From assembly GCF_000195085.1 (NCBI RefSeq), contig NC_015380.1:916001-980000 (forward strand): 64,000 bases of DNA, written 5' to 3'. The DNA is from Candidatus Pelagibacter sp. IMCC9063. GTDB lineage: Bacteria > Pseudomonadota > Alphaproteobacteria > Pelagibacterales > Pelagibacteraceae. Below are positions 1 to 9,630 of the stretch, in pieces. The position numbers and the translations under genes are program-made. Numbering within the stretch: position 1 is the first letter of the stretch; each line of letters begins with the position of its first letter. Under the pieces are notes generated by a model. The model was not told the origin of the DNA. It saw only the letters and a list, made by a program, of their open reading frames with translations, and searched no databases.

Positions 1-1
1 A

Positions 2-433
2 CTAGAGGATACGGGATTCACTAAAAAAGAACTTATTAAAATGAGTATGGAAAAAGAAAAGTTAGATCGATCGTTGGGTGGTATCGCTAATATGAAAAAA
101 CTTCCAGATATGATTTTTATTATTGATACGAACATAGAATCTTTAGCAGTACTAGAAGCAAAAAAATTGAATATTCCAATAGTTGCTGTTGTAGATAGCA
201 ATTCAAATCCAGAGTTTATTGATTTTCCTATTCCAGGCAACGATGATGCTAGACGATCTATAGATTTGTATTGTGATCTCGCATTAAAAACAATTCAAGA
301 TGCACAATCTAAAATGAGCGGAGATAAAGATCAAGTATCAAATATTTCTGATATTTCTGAAAAAGTATCGGAAATTAAAAAAGAATCAAAACCTGAAGTA
401 TCTTTAGAAATTGATAAAAAGTTAATTAATTAA
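2..433 (+). CDS. rpsB: 30S ribosomal protein S2, 5'-truncated by window edge
   Basis: C-terminal part of ribosomal protein S2, a component of the small ribosomal subunit. The reading frame is open from base 2, so the gene begins upstream of the window and the ATG at 41 is internal. Recognisable S2 blocks are [20 protein letters not shown], the [15 protein letters not shown] segment and the [11 protein letters not shown] signature. After the conserved fold there is a charged, lysine- and serine-rich tail of about 40 residues, which is common in alphaproteobacterial S2. The gene lies directly before tsf (7 bases apart), the universal rpsB-tsf pairing. Confidence 0.95.
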   Translation, partial: LEDTGFTKKELIKMSMEKEKLDRSLGGIANMKKLPDMIFIIDTNIESLAVLEAKKLNIPIVAVVDSNSNPEFIDFPIPGNDDARRSIDLYCDLALKTIQDAQSKMSGDKDQVSNISDISEKVSEIKKESKPEVSLEIDKKLIN

Positions 434-440
434 TTTTTTC

Positions 441-1346
441 ATGAGCATTTTTGATAAAGTAAAAGAATTGCGTGACCTTACAGGTGCAGGAATGGTTGAT
501 TGCAAAAACGCCCTTTCAGAGAATGATGAAAATATTGATTTAGCTATTGAATATTTAAGAAAAAAAGGAATTGCAAAAGCTGCAAAGAAATCCGACAGAA
601 GTGCTGCAGAAGGTTTAATTACTATTGTTAAATCTTCAACAAAAGCATCTATTGTTGAAATAAACTCCGAAACAGATTTTGTTGCAAAAAATCCAGAATT
701 TAATTCTTTTTGTGAGCAGGTTTCAAATCTTTGCTTAGAATCAAATAGTTTAGAATCTCTAAAAGAGAAGAAGACAGATAAAGATTTAACTGTATCTGAA
801 ACTTTAATAAATTTAATTGCAAAAATTGGAGAAAATATTCAAATAAGAAGATTTAAAAACATTCATTGCAAGTCTCAAGTGTCTACCTATATTCACAATA
901 AGCAAAATGATAATTCTGGTAAATTGGCAGTACTTTTGTCTTATGCGTCTGACAATAAGGATTTAAGTAAAGATTTTGCAAATCAATTATGCATGCACAT
1001 AGCGGCGATGTCTCCTCAGTCATTAGATGAAAGAGGAATTAGTCAAGAATTTTTAGAAAGTGAGAAAAAAATTATGAAAGATCAATTGTTAGAGGGCGGG
1101 AAAAAACCAGAGATGATTGATAAAATTATTTTAGGAAAAGTTTCTAAAATCATTAAAGACAATACATTATTAGGACAGAAGTGGGTTATCAACCCTGAAC
1201 TAACAGTGCAACAAGCAATTGATGGTTTTGTAAAAGACAACAAATCCTCATTTTCAATAGAGGACTTTGTTAGATATAAAGTTGGTGAAGGTATAGAGGT
1301 AAAAAAATCTGACTTTGCCAATGAAGTTAAAGATTTAACTAGCTAG
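441..1346 (+). CDS. tsf: Elongation factor Ts
   Basis: EF-Ts is the guanine nucleotide exchange factor that regenerates EF-Tu-GTP during translation. The 301-residue protein is of normal bacterial length. The N-terminal UBA-like segment (about 1-54) carries the LRDLTGAGMVDCKNAL pattern, and the EF-Tu-contacting motif TDFVAKN is at residues 78-84. The C-terminal dimerisation region ends in a typical EF-Ts tail (VRYKVGEGIEV). It follows rpsB and is followed only 9 bases later by frr. The pyrH gene that normally sits between tsf and frr is not here. Confidence 0.97.
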   Translation: MSIFDKVKELRDLTGAGMVDCKNALSENDENIDLAIEYLRKKGIAKAAKKSDRSAAEGLITIVKSSTKASIVEINSETDFVAKNPEFNSFCEQVSNLCLESNSLESLKEKKTDKDLTVSETLINLIAKIGENIQIRRFKNIHCKSQVSTYIHNKQNDNSGKLAVLLSYASDNKDLSKDFANQLCMHIAAMSPQSLDERGISQEFLESEKKIMKDQLLEGGKKPEMIDKIILGKVSKIIKDNTLLGQKWVINPELTVQQAIDGFVKDNKSSFSIEDFVRYKVGEGIEVKKSDFANEVKDLTS

Positions 1347-1355
1347 GTTTGTTCT

Positions 1356-1916
1356 ATGAGTACGAATTCTAAACTCATTTCTTTTGAAGCTAAGATGCAA
1401 AACACCATTCAAAGTCTCACACAAGACTTGTCAACTATAAGAACAGGTAGAGCGCATGTTTCTATGCTAGATTTAATTAAGGTTGAAGTCTATGGACAAA
1501 AAATGCCCATCAATCAAGTTGCTACAATTTCTACTCCAGAATCTCAATTATTGACAGTTCAAGTTTGGGATGCAGCTAATGTAAAATTTGTAGATAAGGC
1601 TCTTAGAGAATCTGATTTAAATATCAATCCCACAGTTGATGGTCAAATAGTAAGAGTCCCTGTCCCAAAGCTTTCAGAAGAAAGAAGATTGGATCTTATA
1701 AAGATTGTAAAAAATCAGTCTGAGAAAATAAAAATATCTATAAGAAATATTAGAAGAGAAGGCATGGACTTATTAAAAAATTTACTAAAAAATAAAGACA
1801 TTTCAGAAGATGATAACGCCAAACTCTCGAATGAACTACAGCAAATAACCGACAAGTTTATTAATGAGGTCGACAAAAAAATATCAGAAAAAGAACAAGA
1901 AATCATCAAGGTATGA
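1356..1916 (+). CDS. frr: Ribosome recycling factor
   Basis: Ribosome recycling factor (186 aa, usual length) splits post-termination ribosomes together with EF-G. Family hallmarks are LSTIRTGRAH near the N-terminus, YGQKMPINQVA, the DKALRESDLNINP block and VRVPVPKLSEERR, followed by the long helical region with RNIRREGMD. Its stop overlaps the uppS start as ATGA, which implies translational coupling within a continuous tsf-frr-uppS-cdsA transcript. Confidence 0.97.
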   Translation: MSTNSKLISFEAKMQNTIQSLTQDLSTIRTGRAHVSMLDLIKVEVYGQKMPINQVATISTPESQLLTVQVWDAANVKFVDKALRESDLNINPTVDGQIVRVPVPKLSEERRLDLIKIVKNQSEKIKISIRNIRREGMDLLKNLLKNKDISEDDNAKLSNELQQITDKFINEVDKKISEKEQEIIKV

Positions 1917-2596
1917 ATAAAGTAAACCACGTTGCTATCATTATGGATGGTAATGGGAGGTGGGCATTAAAAAGAAATAAGCCGAGAAATTTTGGTCACC
2001 AAGAAGGTTTGAAAAATATTTCATCTTTAATTGATTTTGCTAAAAAAAATAAAATTAAGTTTTTAACATTATTTGTTTTTTCTTTAGACAATTGGAAAAG
2101 GTCCAAAAGAGAAGTAAATTTTTTATTTAATCTTTTAGAGAAATTCTTAGATAAAAATATTAACGAATTAATAAAAAAAAAGATAAAAATAAAATCAATT
2201 GGTGAGAGAAAAAATCTAAGCAAAAAACTTATTAATAAAATTAAAAAAGTAGAAAAGCTATCCTCTGTTAATTATGACATTACAGTTAATCTTGCATTTA
2301 ATTATAGCTCGAAAACTGAAATAATTGAATCTTTAAAAAAATCCATTAAGCAAAAAGCAAAGATTACTGTAGATACCATTAAAAACAATCTTTATACCAA
2401 AAATATTCCTGATCCCGAGCTGCTTATTAGGACTGGAGGTAAAAATAGACTTAGCGATTTCATGCTTTGGCAAATGTCTTACACAGAAATTTTCTTTCTA
2501 AATAAATTATGGCCCGATTTTAATAAGAATGATTTTAAAAAAATTCTTCGAGAGTATCAAAAAATTAAAAGAAATTTTGGAAGTATTGATGATTAA
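1913..2596 (+). CDS. uppS: Isoprenyl transferase (undecaprenyl diphosphate synthase)
   Basis: Cis-prenyltransferase that builds undecaprenyl diphosphate, the lipid carrier for peptidoglycan and surface glycans. The catalytic block HVAIIMDGNGRWA puts the essential aspartate at D12. The family blocks LFVFSLDNWKRSK and PDPELLIRTGGKNRLSDFML are both present. At 227 residues it is slightly shorter than E. coli UppS (about 253). It overlaps frr at its start and cdsA at its end, consistent with a tightly coupled envelope operon. Confidence 0.95.
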   Translation: MNKVNHVAIIMDGNGRWALKRNKPRNFGHQEGLKNISSLIDFAKKNKIKFLTLFVFSLDNWKRSKREVNFLFNLLEKFLDKNINELIKKKIKIKSIGERKNLSKKLINKIKKVEKLSSVNYDITVNLAFNYSSKTEIIESLKKSIKQKAKITVDTIKNNLYTKNIPDPELLIRTGGKNRLSDFMLWQMSYTEIFFLNKLWPDFNKNDFKKILREYQKIKRNFGSIDD

Positions 2597-3221
2597 TTTT
2601 TTCTTTAGAATGATCAGCAGTTTAGTTTTGGTACCTCTTTTTTTATGGGTTGCTTATATTAATAATATCTTTTTTCATCTACTTCTCTTGCTAATTTTTA
2701 CTATCTCTTTGTACGAATTAAAATTTGTTTTTATAAAAAATAAGATTTTTTTTATTTTTTTATTTTTCTTAATACTTGCATTTCTATTCTCCACATTGGG
2801 TGTCAGGGGGAATTCTAATAATGGTTTTTATTATTTCTTATGGATAATATTAGTCGTCTGGTTAAGCGATATAGGGGGTTATCTATTTGGCAATATTTTT
2901 AAAGGACCACCTTTTAGCAAATGGAGTCCCAAAAAAACCCTTTCAGGATTGTTTGGTTCTTTGACTTTGTCACAATTTGCATTTGCAATTCCATCTATGT
3001 TAGGACAAGGATTTCAATATAGTTTGGCCATTTTTTTATCTCAATTTCTTTTAGCAATAATAGCCATACTAGGAGATTTATTTTTTTCATTTATAAAAAG
3101 AAGTTATAATATTAAAGATTATTCAAATTTAATTCCTGGTCACGGTGGTCTTTTAGATAGAATTGATGGAATGATTTTTGTTATGGTATTTGCATATTTG
3201 TTAAAAAGTTATGGCTATTAA
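2589..3221 (+). CDS. cdsA: Phosphatidate cytidylyltransferase
   Basis: CdsA makes CDP-diacylglycerol from phosphatidic acid and CTP, the precursor of all membrane phospholipids. The protein has several hydrophobic segments and the C-terminal CDP-DAG synthase pattern: WLSDIGGYLFGNIFKG, then SPKKTLSGLFGSL, then the signature PGHGGLLDRIDGMIF. I chose the ATG at 2589, which overlaps uppS by 8 bases and gives 210 residues. An earlier in-frame TTG at 2529 would lie deep inside uppS and adds a non-conserved lysine-rich stretch. At 210 aa it is shorter than the usual 260-285, missing N-terminal membrane segments compared with E. coli. Confidence 0.93.
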   Translation: MINFFFRMISSLVLVPLFLWVAYINNIFFHLLLLLIFTISLYELKFVFIKNKIFFIFLFFLILAFLFSTLGVRGNSNNGFYYFLWIILVVWLSDIGGYLFGNIFKGPPFSKWSPKKTLSGLFGSLTLSQFAFAIPSMLGQGFQYSLAIFLSQFLLAIIAILGDLFFSFIKRSYNIKDYSNLIPGHGGLLDRIDGMIFVMVFAYLLKSYGY

Positions 3222-4379
3222 AAAAATAAATATTGGGATTGTTGGCTCGACTGGAAGTGTAGGAAAGACATCATTAAAAATATTCAAAAAATATAAAAAA
3301 CAGTTTAATATTGAATTGTTGGTTTGTGATCAAAATTTGAAGGAAATTACAAATCAAATAAAAATATACAGTCCTAAATATGTATTTGTTAACAATCTTC
3401 AAGCCTACAATTCTATTAGGTTAAAAAAATTTAAAAAAAAGTAATTCTTTTTAATGATTTTTTTCTTTTTCAAAAAAAATTTAAATCTAAATTAGACAAG
3501 GTAATTTTGGGTACTCCAGGACTGTCAGGACTTAAGTTTGCTTTTTTTTTCACCAAAAATTCAAAAGAACTTTTGATTGCCAATAAAGAAAGCTTAATAT
3601 GCGGAGCTTCAATTTTATTAAAAAAAGCTAAAGCTAATAACTGCAAAATTACGTCTATTGATTCAGAACATTTTTGTATTAAGCAAATCATTAAAGATAA
3701 AAGTTTAAATGAGATTGATTCTGTTTTTTTAACAGCATCAGGAGGGCCGTTTTTAAAAAAAAAGGAAAGTTCTTATTCACGAGCCGGTATTGCAAAAGTT
3801 ACAAATCATCCAAAGTGGAGTATGGGGGGTAAAATTTCAGTAGATTCTGCTACTATGTGTAATAAAATTTTTGAATTAATAGAGGCACATGTTCTTTTTA
3901 ATATTCCAATTAATAAATTAAAAATAAAAATACATGAAGAATCCCATATTCATTCTGCTGTAATTTTTAAAAATGGGCTTGTGCACATGATTATGCACGA
4001 TACTACCATGATTATACCAATTAGAAATTCTTTATTTGATAATAAATTCAACAATCAATCTAATAATTTTTTCAAATCAAAAAAAAATATTCAGTTAAAT
4101 TTTGATGAAATAAAATTATCAAAATTCAAAATTCTAAAGACAGGTTATAAGGTTCTTAAATTAGGCCACACAGCCTGGATATTATTCAATGTTATAAATG
4201 ACAATTTGGTTGAAAGATTTTTGAATAAGAAAATTTTTTTCTATGAAATTGTTAGAAATTTGATAAAAATATTTAGTCGAAAAAGTATTATACTTTATTG
4301 CAAAAAAACAAAAGTTAACAACATGAGCGATATAAATAAAATCATTAATTATGGAAACGTTGTAGCTGATAAATTATGA
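3211..4379 (+). CDS. dxr: 1-deoxy-D-xylulose 5-phosphate reductoisomerase, frameshifted at A8
   Basis: DXR converts DXP to MEP in the non-mevalonate isoprenoid pathway. The N-terminal half (3211-3444) carries the NADPH motif GSTGSVGKTSLKI. The C-terminal half, in a different frame from 3441, carries ANKESL, the metal/substrate block DSEHFCIKQ, TASGGPF, the HPKWSMGGKISVDSATM block and EESHIHSAVIF. The frames meet at an A8 run (3433-3440). Adding one A restores a 389-residue protein of normal length with no residue missing, so the split is a one-base homopolymer event rather than decay. It overlaps cdsA by 11 bases and bamA by ATGA. The usual downstream rseP is absent. Confidence 0.9.
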
Positions 4380-6628
4380 AACTTTTAAAAACTTTTCTTT
4401 CTGCATTTGTTTTCTTAATTTTGTTTTTAAACAGTTCTTTTGCTGAAAGTGTAAAAAATTCAAATATTATAATAGAAGGTAATAAGAAAATTTCTTCAAA
4501 TACCATTGTTGAGCTTCTTAATTTAACTGGCAATATTGCAAATTCTAAAAATTTAAATAGATATCAAAAAAAACTTTTTCAAAGTAATTTTTTCTCATCT
4601 GTAGATGTTTCTTTTAGTAATAAAAAAATTTTTATAAGAGTAATGGAAAACCCAATAGTCGATTATATTTTTATAGAAGGTATTGAGTCTGACCAATTGT
4701 TAAATAAAATTAAAGACATTCTTCAGCTAAAAGAAAATGCTTTATTTTCTGAAGTATTATTAAACTCTGATATTAAAAAAATATCCACTTTCTTAAGATC
4801 ACAAGGTTACTTCAAAAGCAATATTAAATTCACGGCTGTGAAGCCAAGTGCAGATAAAATTAATATCTTTCTTAATATTGACATAAATAAAAAGTTTTCC
4901 ATTAAAAATATTTTTTTTATTGGAGATAAGAAAATTAAAAATTCGAAATTACTTTCAGTGGTCACATCTAGACCTAAAAGTTTTTTTAGTTTTTTTTCTA
5001 GTGCAAATACCCCATCATCTGAAAGAGTTGATTTTGACATATCTCTGCTCAAAAAGTATTATTTAAATAGAGGTTATTATAATGTTCAAATTCCTAGCGG
5101 TTCGATTAAAGTCATTGACGATTCTAGTGTGGACATTGTTTTTACAGTAAATGCGGGCAATCAATTTACAATAAAAAATATTCAAATCGAAGATGCAAAC
5201 AGTATTTTGCTAGATGCTAATATTACATCAATTAGAAAAATCGTAGAGCCATTGCAGAATGATATTTATAGTTTAAGTTTTTTGAAAAGAATTCAAAATA
5301 AAATCTCTACATATCTAGATAAAAATAGTCTTAATGCGACTCTAGCTTATAATATTCAACAACTTGATATTAACAATATGGCTATAGTTTTTAATATCAA
5401 TGAAAATTCAAAAAAAAGCTATATTAGAAATATTATTATAAAAGGAAATGATCTTACTGAAGAGAAAGTTCTACGTAATAATATTGATTTCGCTGAAGGG
5501 GATCTTTTAACTAAGTTAAAAATTTCAAACTCTATTGATAAGCTTAAAACAACTGGTTTTTTTAAAGATGTAAAAATTAAACAAAACAATGTTGTTAATA
5601 CCGACAACGTAGATATTGTAATTAAAATTGTAGAGTCTCCCACTGGGGAAATAGGAGCTGGAGTCGGCGTTGGAAGCAATGGGTCTAATGTTTCTTTTAA
5701 TTTTAAAGAAAATAACTTACTTGGAAAAGGTTTGGGCTTTAGCGTGCTTGGTAGCTTCGGAACAGAGAGTTTATCTGCAAATATTTTTCTTACAAATCCA
5801 GACTTTGCCAATTCTGGAAATTTATTAAAAACAGGAGTTTATGTATCAAAATATGAAAATGAAACATCAGGATATGAAAATAAAATAATTGGAAGCAGTG
5901 TATCTACAGGCTTTGAATGGTTTGAAGATGTTAATCTAAACTATGGAATTTCAGTTGATATTGATGATTTAACAGCTGAGGGAAGTGCCTCTAGCTTGAT
6001 TAAGTCAAGGGACGGTCAGTTTTTTACTAATAAATTTTTCTATTCTGTGACAGAAGACAAGAGAGACAAAAAATTTAAATCTGAAGATGGATATATTTTT
6101 GGCTTCGGTCAGGATATTGCTCACCTGGGCTCTGATATTCCATATTTACAAAATAGTATTTTTGGATCTTTTTATAATAAATTTAACGAATCTTTCACTG
6201 GTACAATCCGCTATAAAGTCAAATCAATAAATAGCTTTGAAAGTAGCAAAGACATTAAGCTTAGTGATCGCCTGTTCTTATCTGATAATGAGTTACGTGG
6301 TTTTAAATTTAGATCATTTGGACCCAAGGTTGATAAGGATTTTATAGGAGGTAATTATTCTTACTCAACGACCTTTTCCAGCACAGTACCTAATTTTTTG
6401 CCTGAATCCTGGAACTCTTCATCCAGTGTTTTTTTAGACGTAGGAAATATATGGGGAACCGACTTTGAAGTTACTAATGAGGCTAATCAAATGAGATCCT
6501 CTATAGGTCTAGGTTTTTCTTGGTTTTCTCCAATTGGCCCGATAGCTGTGTCGTATGCAGAACCAATTCAAAAAAGCTCTTCAGATGAAATAGAAAAATT
6601 TAATTTTAAATTGGGTGGTGTTTTTTAA
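4376..6628 (+). CDS. bamA: Outer membrane protein assembly factor BamA
   Basis: BamA is the core Omp85 insertase that folds beta-barrel proteins into the outer membrane. The 750-residue protein starts with a signal peptide (about 1-23, ending SSFA). POTRA repeats follow to about residue 420, with typical starts such as NIIIEGNKKISSNTIVELL, VDYIFIEGIE and IRNIIIKGNDLTEEKVLRNN. The rest is a C-terminal 16-strand barrel that contains RGFKFRSFGP (the RGF loop motif) and ends in the aromatic signature KLGGVF. Length is close to the family norm. It lies between dxr and lpxD with an ATGA overlap to dxr, and rseP and skp, often neighbours, are missing. Confidence 0.96.
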   Translation: MKLLKTFLSAFVFLILFLNSSFAESVKNSNIIIEGNKKISSNTIVELLNLTGNIANSKNLNRYQKKLFQSNFFSSVDVSFSNKKIFIRVMENPIVDYIFIEGIESDQLLNKIKDILQLKENALFSEVLLNSDIKKISTFLRSQGYFKSNIKFTAVKPSADKINIFLNIDINKKFSIKNIFFIGDKKIKNSKLLSVVTSRPKSFFSFFSSANTPSSERVDFDISLLKKYYLNRGYYNVQIPSGSIKVIDDSSVDIVFTVNAGNQFTIKNIQIEDANSILLDANITSIRKIVEPLQNDIYSLSFLKRIQNKISTYLDKNSLNATLAYNIQQLDINNMAIVFNINENSKKSYIRNIIIKGNDLTEEKVLRNNIDFAEGDLLTKLKISNSIDKLKTTGFFKDVKIKQNNVVNTDNVDIVIKIVESPTGEIGAGVGVGSNGSNVSFNFKENNLLGKGLGFSVLGSFGTESLSANIFLTNPDFANSGNLLKTGVYVSKYENETSGYENKIIGSSVSTGFEWFEDVNLNYGISVDIDDLTAEGSASSLIKSRDGQFFTNKFFYSVTEDKRDKKFKSEDGYIFGFGQDIAHLGSDIPYLQNSIFGSFYNKFNESFTGTIRYKVKSINSFESSKDIKLSDRLFLSDNELRGFKFRSFGPKVDKDFIGGNYSYSTTFSSTVPNFLPESWNSSSSVFLDVGNIWGTDFEVTNEANQMRSSIGLGFSWFSPIGPIAVSYAEPIQKSSSDEIEKFNFKLGGVF

Positions 6629-6637
6629 TTTAAAATT

Positions 6638-7602
6638 ATGAAAAAAAAAGTATTTTTTTTGAATCAGTTGCTTAAAGCTGTTGATTTGCAAGTAATTTTA
6701 GATAAAAAAAAAATATTAAAATTATTAATGTTGCTGATCTTACTTTAGCAACGAAAAATACGATATCTTTTTTTTCTAATGTCAAATACTTAGAACAATT
6801 AAAAAAAACAAAAGCATCTTGTGTTTTTACTAAAGAAAAATATCTTAACTTAATTCCAAAAAAGATTACTGCAGTTATATGCAAAAACCCTGAGATAGAA
6901 TTTATTAAAGTAGCAAATTTTTTTTATCCAGACAGTTATTATTCAAAAGTATCTAATAGAAAATTAAGTTTAAAAAAAATTGATAAAAAATTTAAAACAT
7001 TAAAATACGGCGTTAATCTTTATTTGGAAAAAGATGTAAAAATTGGAAAAAATGTATTCATAGGAAACAATGTTTCAATAAAAGAAAATTGTATTATAGG
7101 AAATGATGTCGTAATAGGATCGAATGTTATTATGGAGAATTCAGAAATTGGTAACAAGACGCATATTTGTGACGGTGCTATTTTAGGAAAAAAAGGTTTT
7201 GGGTTTAAATTTATTGACAAAAAGTGCTTAAGAATTCCACACCTAGGAAATGTTGTTATTGGAGAGGATTGTGAAATTGGTGCAAACTGCGTGATTGATC
7301 GTGGATCAGTTAAAAACACTGTTATTAATGACAGAACTTTCTTAGATAATCTTGTGCATATTGCTCATAACGTTACCATTGGCAAAGATTGTATAATTGC
7401 TGGCCAAGTAGGCATTGCAGGAAGCGCAATAATTGGAAATAATGTAGTGATAGGTGGACAGGCCGGTATTTCTGGGCACATTAAAATTGGAAATAATGTT
7501 AACATTGGTGGAAAAAGCGGAGTTGTAAAAAATATAGAAGACAATCAAACAGTAATGGGTTATCCAGCAACATCATTAAAAAAATTTTTAAAAAATCAAT
7601 AA
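6638..7602 (+). CDS. lpxD: UDP-3-O-acylglucosamine N-acyltransferase, frameshifted at A10
   Basis: LpxD adds the second (N-linked) acyl chain in lipid A synthesis. The ATG at 6638 opens a frame (MKKKVFFLNQLLKAVDLQ) that stops near 6750. The conserved continuation (INVADLTLATKNTISFFSNV, then YLEQLKKTKASCVF) is in another frame after the A10 run at 6704-6713. One additional A joins them into 321 residues, a normal size. The C-terminal two thirds is a left-handed beta-helix of hexapeptide repeats (IGKNVFIGNNVSI and similar), including LDNLVHIAHNVTIGK with the catalytic histidine region. It is followed by fabZ after 7 bases. Confidence 0.88.
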
Positions 7603-7609
7603 TTGAATA

Positions 7610-8065
7610 ATGAAAAAAAGTTTAGATTTAAATGATATAAAGAAACTCCTCCCGCATCGAGAACCGATGCTTTTGATTGAAAAAATTTCGGATATTGTTT
7701 CTATGGTTTCTGCAACAGGGCATATAAGTGTTGCTTCTAACAAGTTTTTTTTTGATGGTCATTTTCCTGGGCAGCCTGTGTTTCCAGGGGTTTTAATAGT
7801 GGAAGCTTTTGGACAAACAGCAGCAGCATTATCAGCTCATTGTATTGACCCAAAAGAATTTGAAAACAAACTAGTTTTTTTAATGACAATTGATAAGGCA
7901 AGATTTAGAATTCCTATAATGCCACCTTGTGAACTATTATTAAATGTAAAAGTTGAAAAGATAAAAGGTAAAATCTGGAAGTATTCAGGAAAAGCTACTG
8001 TGGACGGAAAGTTAATGGCCGATGCCCAATGGATGGCTACTATTGCAGATAGACAAGATGACTAA
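7610..8065 (+). CDS. fabZ: 3-hydroxyacyl-ACP dehydratase FabZ
   Basis: FabZ dehydrates beta-hydroxyacyl-ACP in type II fatty acid synthesis and competes with LpxA/LpxD for the same substrate, which explains its place between them. The 151-residue hot-dog fold protein has LLPHREPMLLIE at the start and the catalytic block FFDGHFPGQPVFPGVLIVEA with H51 and E65. Length is typical. It overlaps lpxA by 8 bases, so the two are translationally coupled. Confidence 0.97.
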   Translation: MKKSLDLNDIKKLLPHREPMLLIEKISDIVSMVSATGHISVASNKFFFDGHFPGQPVFPGVLIVEAFGQTAAALSAHCIDPKEFENKLVFLMTIDKARFRIPIMPPCELLLNVKVEKIKGKIWKYSGKATVDGKLMADAQWMATIADRQDD

Positions 8066-8825
8066 TACCACTTCATCAGTCATTCACCCAAGCGCTAAAA
8101 TAGGAAAAAATTCAATAATTGGTAATTTCTGTGACATCGGAGAAGATGTGTCTATTGGAGAAAATTGTATTGTAATGAATCATGTAAATATACAGGGAGT
8201 TACCTCTATTGGTTCAGGTAATACTATTTATCCATTTGCATCTATTGGTACGAGCCCTCAGGATTTGAAATACAAAGGAGAGAAAACAAAGCTAATAATT
8301 GGAAATAACAATGTAATTAGAGAGCATGTAACAATAAACACTGGAACAGTTCAGGATAATGGAATAACCAAGGTTGGTAATAACTGTCTTCTTATGATTG
8401 GATCCCATATCGCCCATGATTGCAATATCGGAAATTCTGTAATTTTAGCAAATAGTGTTGCGGTTGCTGGTCATTGCCTTATTGATGACGAGGTAATCGT
8501 AGGTGGTAATTCTGCAGTACAACAGTTCTGCTCATTAGGAAAAGGCTCAATGATCGGTGGAATGACTGGAGTGGACAAATCAGTTTTGCCTTATACTCTA
8601 GCAATGGGCAATAGGTGTTATTTTGAAAATCTTAACTTAGTAGGGTTAAAAAGAAAAGGTTATGACACTAAAGTTATTACTGAATATAGAGACGCTATAA
8701 AAATTTTTTTTGAAGACAGGAGCAAATTAGATTCTATTAAAGAATCAAAAAATACTTTGGTAATTGAGCTGGTTGATTTCCTGTCTAAAAATAATAATAA
8801 ACAGCTTTGTGTGCCCCTGACCTAA
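8058..8825 (+). CDS. lpxA: UDP-N-acetylglucosamine acyltransferase
   Basis: LpxA transfers a 3-hydroxyacyl chain to UDP-GlcNAc, the first step of lipid A synthesis. I place the start at ATG 8058 (MTNTTSSVIHPSAKIGKN), overlapping fabZ, because an upstream in-frame start at 8022 would only add fabZ-overlapping sequence. The 255-residue protein is built of hexapeptide repeats (IHPSAKIGKN, IGENCIVMNHVNI), with the family block IREHVTINTGT, the active-site region GSHIAHDCNIGNSVILAN and the C-terminal helical part containing LVGLKRKGY. It overlaps the lpxI start by one base. Confidence 0.96.
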   Translation: MTNTTSSVIHPSAKIGKNSIIGNFCDIGEDVSIGENCIVMNHVNIQGVTSIGSGNTIYPFASIGTSPQDLKYKGEKTKLIIGNNNVIREHVTINTGTVQDNGITKVGNNCLLMIGSHIAHDCNIGNSVILANSVAVAGHCLIDDEVIVGGNSAVQQFCSLGKGSMIGGMTGVDKSVLPYTLAMGNRCYFENLNLVGLKRKGYDTKVITEYRDAIKIFFEDRSKLDSIKESKNTLVIELVDFLSKNNNKQLCVPLT

Positions 8826-9630
8826 TGATTGGACTCTTGATTGGAGATGGTAATTTGCCAAAAGTTTTAATTAATAAATTAGAACAAAAAAAAACAAGAT
8901 TTATAGCAATTAATCTTTCTAAAAAAAAATATCTAAAAATTTTTTTTATAATTTCAATATATCGCAATTTTCCAAGATTGTAGAAACGTTAAAAAAAAAT
9001 AACTGCAAGGAAGTAATTTTAGCAGGCAAAGTAACAAGACCAAGAATAGAGGATATAAAAATAGATTTTGGCACATTGAAAATATTACCAAAAATTATAC
9101 TATCTTTAAAAAAGGGAGACTCTCATGCTCTTGACTTTGTAATTAATTATTTAAAACTAATAAACATGAAAGTTGTTTCATGTACTAAATATTTACCCGA
9201 GCTTTTAGCTGAAAATTTTGTGAATAAATTTAAATTGTCCAAACAGGATTCTAGAGATATAGAAAAAGGAAAAGCAATTTTGAATCATGTTAATAAAAAA
9301 TATGATGTTGGCCAATCTATTATAGTTAACAAGGGTTTGGTTATTGGTATTGAAGCTGCTGAGGGTACAGATGAAATGATTCTTAAGTCATCTAGCATTA
9401 TGAAAAAAATTAATAAAAAAATGCCATCTGGTGTTTTAATCAAAGTACCAAAAAAAATACAAGATTTAAGAGTAGATTTGCCTACTATTGGCTACGACAC
9501 GATACGTAACTGCATTAAAATTGGGTTACGCGGAATAGCTTTGAAAAAAAACCAAAATATATTTTTAGATCAAACAAAGTCTTCAGATCTAATTAAAAAA
9601 AATAATTTTTTTATAACGGTTATAAATTGA
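8825..9630 (+). CDS. lpxI: UDP-2,3-diacylglucosamine pyrophosphatase LpxI, frameshifted at a T8 or A5 run
   Basis: LpxI (DUF1009) hydrolyses UDP-diacylglucosamine in lipid A synthesis and replaces LpxH in alphaproteobacteria. The ATG at 8825 starts MIGLLIGDGNLPKVLINKL. The downstream frame carries the family blocks VILAGKVTRPRIEDIKIDF, LKKGDSHALDFVINYL, GIEAAEGTDEMI and LRVDLPTIGYDTI. They join if one base is added in the A5T8 stretch at 8935-8947. A longer A9 run upstream (8921-8929) cannot be the site, because an extra A there creates a stop. The corrected protein is 268 residues, normal for LpxI. An in-frame TTG at 9076 is internal and is not the start. Confidence 0.85.

Noticed and set aside
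3507-4379. Independent short dxr-like gene
   Set aside because: It is the C-terminal part of a single dxr split at an A8 run; the open frame actually extends upstream to 3441.
5419-5811. 130-codon frame antisense to bamA
   Set aside because: Mirror of the Gly/Ser-rich barrel start of bamA; no start context or homology.
8921-8929. A9 run as the lpxI frameshift site
   Set aside because: Adding one A here creates an immediate stop, so the break must be in the following A5T8 stretch.
9076-9630. A separate 184-residue protein starting at TTG 9076
   Set aside because: It is the C-terminal part of LpxI; the conserved KVTRPRIEDIKIDF block lies upstream in the same frame.
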